Shown: positions 60,501-64,000 of the stretch, piece by piece
How positions within the stretch are numbered: position 1 is the stretch's first letter
How the letters are laid out: every line of letters starts with the position of its first letter
NCBI GenBank assembly: GCA_963931525.1
Contig: OZ007023.1
Coordinates: forward strand, 1,178,001-1,242,000
DNA: 64,000 bases
Direction: 5' to 3'
Origin: Fimenecus sp900545625
GTDB lineage: Bacteria; Bacillota; Clostridia; Oscillospirales; Acutalibacteraceae
Program-made: the position numbers and the translations under genes
Notes under the pieces: model-generated
Seen by the model: only the letters and a program-made list of their open reading frames with translations
The model's database searches: none
Told to the model about the DNA's origin: nothing

Positions 60501-62153
60501 CAAACCGTAGACCGCACCAGCCAGGGAAGCATTGCCCTGAGCCGTACCGGTTTCGGAATCGGATTTGGTGATGGTTGCGTTCCATTTTTTGAGGATATTG
60601 TGGAATGATTTGTTTGTCACCTTATTCCACTCAACCGCTGCTGTCTGGTTATCCGGGACAACGTACTGGTCCCCCATACCCACCTCGGACAATACATAGC
60701 CGGAGCCGATCAATACGTCCTCAAACCGCGCCGTCCCCGAACTGTCCGTCACAGCATACTCATCTACCGGCAGGCCGGACAGCGAAGTACCCGACAAGTG
60801 AAATTTCACACCCTCGTTGAAACCGTCTTCTGAGGTTTTGGTAACAACCAGATCACCGCGCCGCAGTGTGTTGCTGAACGTGACGGTTGCCGTCTGCCCA
60901 CTGACCACAGTGACTCTCCGGGTTTCCTGCGGCTCATATTGGTCGTAGGACTGCTCGGTTACAGTATATATCCCAGGCCGGAGATTCTCCACCTGGATTT
61001 CACCGCTTTTCCCGGTGATCACGTCTTTGTCCACGCCATTCCCGGAGATGTGGAAACGGATACCCTCAACCTTGCCGTCTTCCGCGGTTTTGACGATCTT
61101 CATATTCCCGGCTGCCGTCTGTATCTTAAAGTATGCCGGCACCGGATCGTTATCAGCGGTTGTTCCGGATATCATATCCTGATTTTCATCTTCCTTGCCG
61201 GGAACCGACCAAATGAGCATTCCAGTGGTATGGTTGGTAGACGGCATCCGGCGGTTCAGCTTAACGGTAACGGATTCGTTGATCGGCTTGGAAGAGGTAA
61301 TTGTCAGCACATCACCATTGATTTTTACAGATGCTCCGCCACTGACAGACACATAGAACTTGTTCAGCACATGATTCTCATCGGTCAGCGAAAGGGTATA
61401 CCTGCCGTTGGCGTAGTCCATCTCATACGTCTTGGCCGTTAAAGGGACATTGCTTGTAAAACTTGGCCGGACATAATGGGTCGCCATATCCGACAGGATG
61501 CGGTCATAGTAATCCTTAAAATATTTGTTGCGGCAGTATTGCTCGGTCATGGTGCCGGTATATCCGTTTATGGGATAGGTTTTGTCGTTCAGTTCTGTCG
61601 GAGATGACCGGAACCCCAGCGTGATCTGCCAGACAATCAGCTGGGTGGCTGCGTAACAGGCATTAGCGTCCTTGCTGGTTTCCAGATCGGTTCGGTTGGG
61701 ATATCCGTATGCCAGAGCGAGTGATAGCAGTGTTTTCTGGCTTTCCGACAGCATCTCATACTTGTTTCCGTGGGTAGCGTTGCTGGAACCCGCATAGCTG
61801 GCGGAATCTGGCAGCGGGATACCATGTTCAATGCAATAGCAATAGACGTAATCCGCACCATACACCCAATCGGATTTGTCCCCGGTCAGGCCGGGGCGTT
61901 TAGCGGTATAGTCATGCATACTCCGCCGCAAAGGTTTAATTTCATAGCCGAATGGATTATCTTCCTTTTTCAATCCATAAGCGGCTGAAAACGTCTTGCC
62001 TTCTTTATCCGTCAGCGTATAGTCCCAGCTGACTTCGCATTTGGACAGGTCCATCGTCACATCCGCTGCCGATGCGCTCATAGGCAAAAACACTGTGACC
62101 AGCATGAAAACTGCCAGCACCGCAGACAGGATGCGTTTTGATTTGGTAAGCAT
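57579..62153 (-). CDS. Cell-wall-anchored thioester/Cna-B adhesin (1524 aa)
   Basis: Signal peptide residues 1-29 (ILSAVLAVFMLVTVFLPMSA). The N-terminal thioester domain has Cys105/Cys107 in YCYCIEHG and Gln171 in AATQLIVWQ, the typical Cys-Gln partners. At least 11 Cna-B/SpaA-like domains follow, each starting with a K-T/K-x-D-type strand (GNMKIVKTAEDGKVEG, GDLVVTKTSEDGFNEG, GSVQTTKVDAEYPDHK, GKLELTKKDISDGKLL). Two are near-identical tandem copies. The end is PEVPQTGDNTNLGFWIGL, a membrane span and KRKKDDDDE: a sortase signal VPQTG (not LPXTG). Surface adhesin likely involved in cell-cell contact during mating or host binding. Confidence 0.93.
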   Translation of the reverse strand: MLTKSKRILSAVLAVFMLVTVFLPMSASAADVTMDLSKCEVSWDYTLTDKEGKTFSAAYGLKKEDNPFGYEIKPLRRSMHDYTAKRPGLTGDKSDWVYGADYVYCYCIEHGIPLPDSASYAGSSNATHGNKYEMLSESQKTLLSLALAYGYPNRTDLETSKDANACYAATQLIVWQITLGFRSSPTELNDKTYPINGYTGTMTEQYCRNKYFKDYYDRILSDMATHYVRPSFTSNVPLTAKTYEMDYANGRYTLSLTDENHVLNKFYVSVSGGASVKINGDVLTITSSKPINESVTVKLNRRMPSTNHTTGMLIWSVPGKEDENQDMISGTTADNDPVPAYFKIQTAAGNMKIVKTAEDGKVEGIRFHISGNGVDKDVITGKSGEIQVENLRPGIYTVTEQSYDQYEPQETRRVTVVSGQTATVTFSNTLRRGDLVVTKTSEDGFNEGVKFHLSGTSLSGLPVDEYAVTDSSGTARFEDVLIGSGYVLSEVGMGDQYVVPDNQTAAVEWNKVTNKSFHNILKKWNATITKSDSETGTAQGNASLAGAVYGLYKGEQLIDKYTTDLSGQFVTKYYPCSSDWSIRELEPSEGYLLNPEVYHVGAEPERYELEYNSIALDVQETARKGKIAIIKHHDDGSTQIETPEEGAQFEVFLKSAGSYAEAKESERDILVCDKFGFAETKELPYGVFTVKQTKGWEGTELMPAFDVYVSEDGEVYRYLINNAAFESLIEIVKKDAETGKIIPAAGIGFKIRNTDTGEWITQHVNYPTPADIDIFYTDTTGKLMLPEPLAYGNFELVEQCTAHGYVLDSEPVPFTVDGTQTVVTVTKYNTAQKGTITVSKSGEVFSSVMESDGVYQPVYSVSGLAGAVYEIYADEDIVTLDGTIRAKKGELVGRVETGAGGSGTSGLLYLGRYKIVEKKSPFGMTLNPDPQIVELTYAGQEVEITTVSSAFYNERQKVQIDLTKVLEQDERFGIGMNGEILSVQFGLYAAEPLEAADGSVIPKDGLLEIVSCDENGKAVFSTDIPAGAKLYVKEYSTDGHYQISDQIYPVEYEYAGQDVAVVHISINGGESICNEIIRGSVMGKKVDEDGFAICGAVFGLFKPDETTFTEETALMTAESNPIGVFRFESVPFGNWVIRELKPAPAFVLSETLYPVTVSQEEEVIEIEIENRFITGSVQTTKVDAEYPDHKLTGAVFEVYVDVDGDQAYSAEIDKLIGEMSETEAGVYQMDGLRYNGYFLHEKTSPEGFLKDDNYYYFEIQEEGETVTVENEAGVGFINQPITGSVQTTKVDAEYPDHKLTGAVFEVYVDVDGSQAYSAEIDKLIGEMSETEAGVYQMDGLRYNGYFLHEKTSPEGFLKDDNYYYFEIREDGEMVTVENEAGVGFINQPITGKLELTKKDISDGKLLPGVGFRIRNEQGEIVAEGYTDQNGIAEFTLRYGKYTYQEFDPLDNYQPDETEYPFEIRENGEIVKAEMTNERIPTPEVPQTGDNTNLGFWIGLGAVALGALVSLVIIQIKRKKDDDDE
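57982..58629 (-). repeat. Tandem duplication of a 324-base Cna-B domain segment
   Basis: 57982-58305 and 58306-58629 are two head-to-tail copies of 324 bases (108 codons) that differ at only a few positions. Both encode a domain with PDHKLTGAVFEVYVDVDG and HEKTSPEGFLKDDNYYYFEI. The near-identity of DNA points to recent duplication, with slippage likely to change the copy number. Confidence 0.92.
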
Positions 62154-62177
62154 TCTTTTTCCTCCATTTCAGGGTAC

Positions 62178-62210
62178 AAAAAAAGACACCGTCTGTTTTC
62201 AGACGATGCC
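62178..62210 (-). terminator. Terminator between lipoprotein and adhesin genes
   Basis: GGCATCGTCTG/CAGACGGTGTC stem followed by seven T on the minus strand, 28 bases past the lipoprotein stop at 62238. The adhesin gene (start 62153) therefore needs its own promoter or read-through. Confidence 0.88.
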
Positions 62211-62237
62211 CTTGTTCGTACAGTATATTTTGGTTTC

Positions 62238-63041
62238 TTATCCGCCGTAGATCACGGCGAAGGCAATATCTCCATCGATGGTGATCTGCACCACCTTGTA
62301 GGTCATATAGTCGGTTGTGATCCCATTTGCCGGATCGGTTGAGGTATCAACAATCAAATCTATATGATATTTTAACATTCGAATGGTACCCTCCAGTCCG
62401 TCTCTTTCGATTCTCGGTGTTCCCATATATCCAACATCCCAGCCAAACTCCATGGAGTCTTTCCACTCAAAGGTGAAGCCTTTCTCTGCATAACTTTCGG
62501 CATAGGCGGTTGCTTCCCGTATAATGTGGTCATAGTCTGCCTGGGTATATACCGGATCGGCCGGCTCGGTGACCGGAGGTTCTGTCGGTTTCGTTGGCTT
62601 TGATTCCTCTGTTTGGGGAGGAACTGTAGGCTCATCCGGTTTCGGTTTCGTTGGCCGGGAGGATTCCGCCGAAGTCGGTGTGTTAGGCTCTATAGATACA
62701 GTTGAAGACTCCGCTTGCTTTGGCGGCTTGGTCTGTTCCGGTCGGCTCTCCGAAATTGTCTGGGAGCTCGTGGGCACAGACGATTCTGCCTCGGACTCCT
62801 CTTGTTTTGTCGATGAACAGGGGACAGACGAACCGGTTTCCGAAGCGGTAGGCTTAGTCTGCTCCGGCTGGTCTGAAAGGACATTGCTGCTCCGGCTGGA
62901 TGCCGATGAACTTTCCGTCATTGCTGTACCGCCCGTTTCGTCAGTCCCAGGTTGTATGGGAACCGGCTGGTTTCCGCATCCCGCAAGGCTTATGAGTATG
63001 ATCCCGCAGAAAACTGCGGAGAAGATTTTCCCTTTTTTCAT
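62238..63041 (-). CDS. Secreted lipoprotein with Ser/Thr/Pro-rich stalk
   Basis: 267 residues. Signal peptide with lipobox ISLAGC at about 17-22 (MKKGKIFSAVFCGIILISLA). Residues 30-165 are a low-complexity linker rich in Ser, Thr, Glu and Pro (SSASSRSSNVLSDQPEQTKP, PTKPTEPPVTEPADP). The C-terminal 95 residues form a folded domain (FTFEWKDSMEFGWDVGYMGT, MLKYHIDLIVDTSTDPANGI, VVQITIDGDIAFAVIYGG). AAGGAG at 10 bases upstream. It may be a surface protein made with the adhesin; immunity or entry-exclusion functions are possible but not shown. Confidence 0.85.
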   Translation of the reverse strand: MKKGKIFSAVFCGIILISLAGCGNQPVPIQPGTDETGGTAMTESSSASSRSSNVLSDQPEQTKPTASETGSSVPCSSTKQEESEAESSVPTSSQTISESRPEQTKPPKQAESSTVSIEPNTPTSAESSRPTKPKPDEPTVPPQTEESKPTKPTEPPVTEPADPVYTQADYDHIIREATAYAESYAEKGFTFEWKDSMEFGWDVGYMGTPRIERDGLEGTIRMLKYHIDLIVDTSTDPANGITTDYMTYKVVQITIDGDIAFAVIYGG

Positions 63042-63089
63042 TCCAAATCACTCCTTATACCTTTCAGGATACAGATTATCCTCAAAATG

Positions 63090-63103
63090 TCCAGCGACTA
63101 TGG
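63090..63103. repeat. 14-base motif, copy 2
   Basis: Identical to 3432-3445 (TCCAGCGACTATGG), placed between the AbrB-like gene and the lipoprotein gene, 48 bases before its ATG at 63041. Its position in front of an operon in both places favours a regulatory site. Confidence 0.5.
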
Positions 63104-63127
63104 CGGCCTTATTAAAATATTTTTGTT

Positions 63128-63430
63128 TTAACAAATGCTGCCTTTTTGCTCCGCCCATTTCACAGATAAATGAATGAGGGCTGCACGCTGTTCATCGGCA
63201 GACAGCCCATCGAGGAATTCGAGCAGGGTGACACCATCCGACTCCTTGCCGGCAGTCTTTTTTGCTTCACCGCAGCCATCACAGATTTTTTCCCGTTTAA
63301 CCACAACGGTGCAATCGTCTTGCTGGGTAAAAGACAGCACATCATTGAAAGAAAAGCCTGCGCGACGGCGCATTTCAAAGGGGATAGTGATCCGGCCCCG
63401 TTTTCCGAGAACACGGTACAGCTTATTCAT
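63128..63430 (-). CDS. AbrB/SpoVT-type DNA-binding protein
   Basis: 100 residues from the ATG at 63430, overlapping the previous gene's stop. LYRVLGKRGRITIPFEMRRR then AGFSFNDVLSFTQQDDCTVV is the swapped-hairpin AbrB domain; a CDGCGE zinc knuckle and a helical C-terminus follow. Such proteins are transition-state regulators or antitoxins (MazE type). It sits in an operon with a related AbrB-like protein and the adenine methylase. Confidence 0.85.
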   Translation of the reverse strand: MNKLYRVLGKRGRITIPFEMRRRAGFSFNDVLSFTQQDDCTVVVKREKICDGCGEAKKTAGKESDGVTLLEFLDGLSADEQRAALIHLSVKWAEQKGSIC

Positions 63431-63677
63431 CTTCCTCATCCTCTCCGGCTAATTCCTCGATTTGGTCTTTCAGGCATTCGCCGCAGCAGGGACAGCAATA
63501 GGGACACCCCTCGCAGTCCTCATCATACCCCTCACAGAATGTGTCTTCCTCATCCGTCTTCTGCAGGACAAGGCGGCGGCCCTCCACAAAAGCTTCCAGC
63601 GTCATATCTTCCGTAAATCCCAGTTCATCGAACACTTCGGCGGGAACCGGAAGTAATCTGAATTCAGTTCGTTTCAT
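63423..63677 (-). CDS. AbrB-like protein with cysteine-rich tail
   Basis: 84 residues from the ATG at 63677; an in-frame ATG 18 bases upstream is the alternative. MKRTEFRLLPVPAEVFDELG then DMTLEAFVEGRRLVLQKTD has an AbrB-like fold. Then follows a cysteine cluster (CEGCPYCCPCC) and an acidic tail. Eight or more Cys in about 25 residues suggest metal binding or redox sensing. Its start overlaps the end of the dam-like gene. Confidence 0.75.
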   Translation of the reverse strand: MKRTEFRLLPVPAEVFDELGFTEDMTLEAFVEGRRLVLQKTDEEDTFCEGYDEDCEGCPYCCPCCGECLKDQIEELAGEDEEDE

Positions 63678-64000
63678 AGCAGATAATCCTTTCATTTAAG
63701 ATTTGCCGGGGATCAAAATCGTATTCGCCAAATAGGGTGAGCTGTATGCTGGAACGGGCACGTTCCGTTGTGTCATAGTTGGCGATCAGCAGTTCGGGAT
63801 ACTGTTTGCCGTTATCATACCGCTGTGCGATATTGGACAGGCGTGTTGTGGTTTCGATCACGATGCCTGGATGGGAATACAGGCCCCGGATATATGGGCA
63901 GTCGTTGTAGGACAGCAGGAACTTCCCGTCCAGAGAAAACAGCGCCTGTGCCAGGCCGTCATGGTCGAATCCGTCCGCACCCACCGCCTCATAGTATTGA
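63664..64000 (-). CDS. dam: DNA adenine methylase (D12 class), C-terminal part
   Basis: Only about 112 C-terminal residues are in the window, reading from the edge QYYEAVGADGFDHDGLAQAL then SLDGKFLLSYNDCPYIRGLY. The segment FLLSYNDCPYIRGLY is the C-terminal signature of D12-class (Dam) N6-adenine methyltransferases, in which the F-x-LSYND motif lines the active site. The protein may protect the element DNA from restriction, or regulate it. The N-terminal DPPY motif lies outside. With the cytosine-5 enzyme at 45-47 kb the element carries two DNA methyltransferases. Confidence 0.85.
   Translation of the reverse strand, partial: QYYEAVGADGFDHDGLAQALFSLDGKFLLSYNDCPYIRGLYSHPGIVIETTTRLSNIAQRYDNGKQYPELLIANYDTTERARSSIQLTLFGEYDFDPRQILNERIICYETN

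Overview
The window is the interior of a large integrative and conjugative element (ICE) from a gut-type Clostridia/Firmicutes host, probably an Oscillospiraceae or Lachnospiraceae relative. The evidence is Gram-positive T4SS genes (PrgI, VirB4/TraE, VirD4/TraG, VirB6-like, DUF3852, NlpC/P60), an LPXTG-like adhesin, AGGAGG-type ribosome binding sites and rich use of ATGA gene overlaps. Every gene I support is on the minus strand, so transcription runs from high to low coordinates. No tRNA, rRNA, CRISPR array or IS element was seen. Both window edges cut a gene (a serine recombinase at 1, a DNA adenine methylase at 64000), so neither end of the element is present.

Layout, right to left. 64.0-47.2 kb: DNA adenine methylase, two AbrB-like small proteins, a lipoprotein, a 1524-residue thioester/Cna-B adhesin, and the mating-channel genes (VirB2-like, VirB6-like, PrgI, VirB4, NlpC/P60 hydrolase), interrupted by a HipA-like kinase gene with its own promoter and terminator; then a PAPS-reductase-fold protein. 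47.1-40.3 kb: cytosine-5 DNA methyltransferase, pentapeptide-repeat protein, amidoligase plus gamma-glutamylcyclotransferase, Fic enzyme. 40.2-33.3 kb: candidate oriT, ribbon-helix-helix accessory protein, relaxase fused to Sel1 repeats, TOPRIM protein, VirD4 coupling protein, winged-helix protein.

33.0-7.0 kb is cargo. A TetR-type regulator is followed, past a terminator or attenuator, by 25 tightly packed co-directional genes ending in a WYL-domain regulator. Many encode families known as, or resembling, immunity proteins of polymorphic toxin systems: YwqG/DUF1963, SUKH-3, SUFU (inside a 1473-residue TPR protein), an LRR-NTF2 fusion, NADAR (a DNA de-ADP-ribosylase family), ankyrin, HEAT and LRR proteins, DUF2262, DUF6892, DUF5713, DUF4261 and a tandem DUF6138-like pair. 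No toxin gene is present. I read this as a mobile poly-immunity island, similar in concept to the acquired interbacterial defence clusters of Bacteroidales, and it is the most interesting part of the window.

6.9-0 kb is the control and integration module: a self-cleaving LexA-type repressor with promoter and palindromic operator, ImmA/IrrE protease, zinc-ribbon protein, sigma-70-like factor, MazF toxin plus SHOCT protein behind a long structured leader, and three translationally coupled large-serine-recombinase genes, the middle one lacking a catalytic domain. The likely logic is that DNA damage inactivates the LexA/ImmA pair, the sigma factor and recombinases excise the element, and the relaxase and T4SS transfer it, while the cargo protects the carrier against competitors' toxins.
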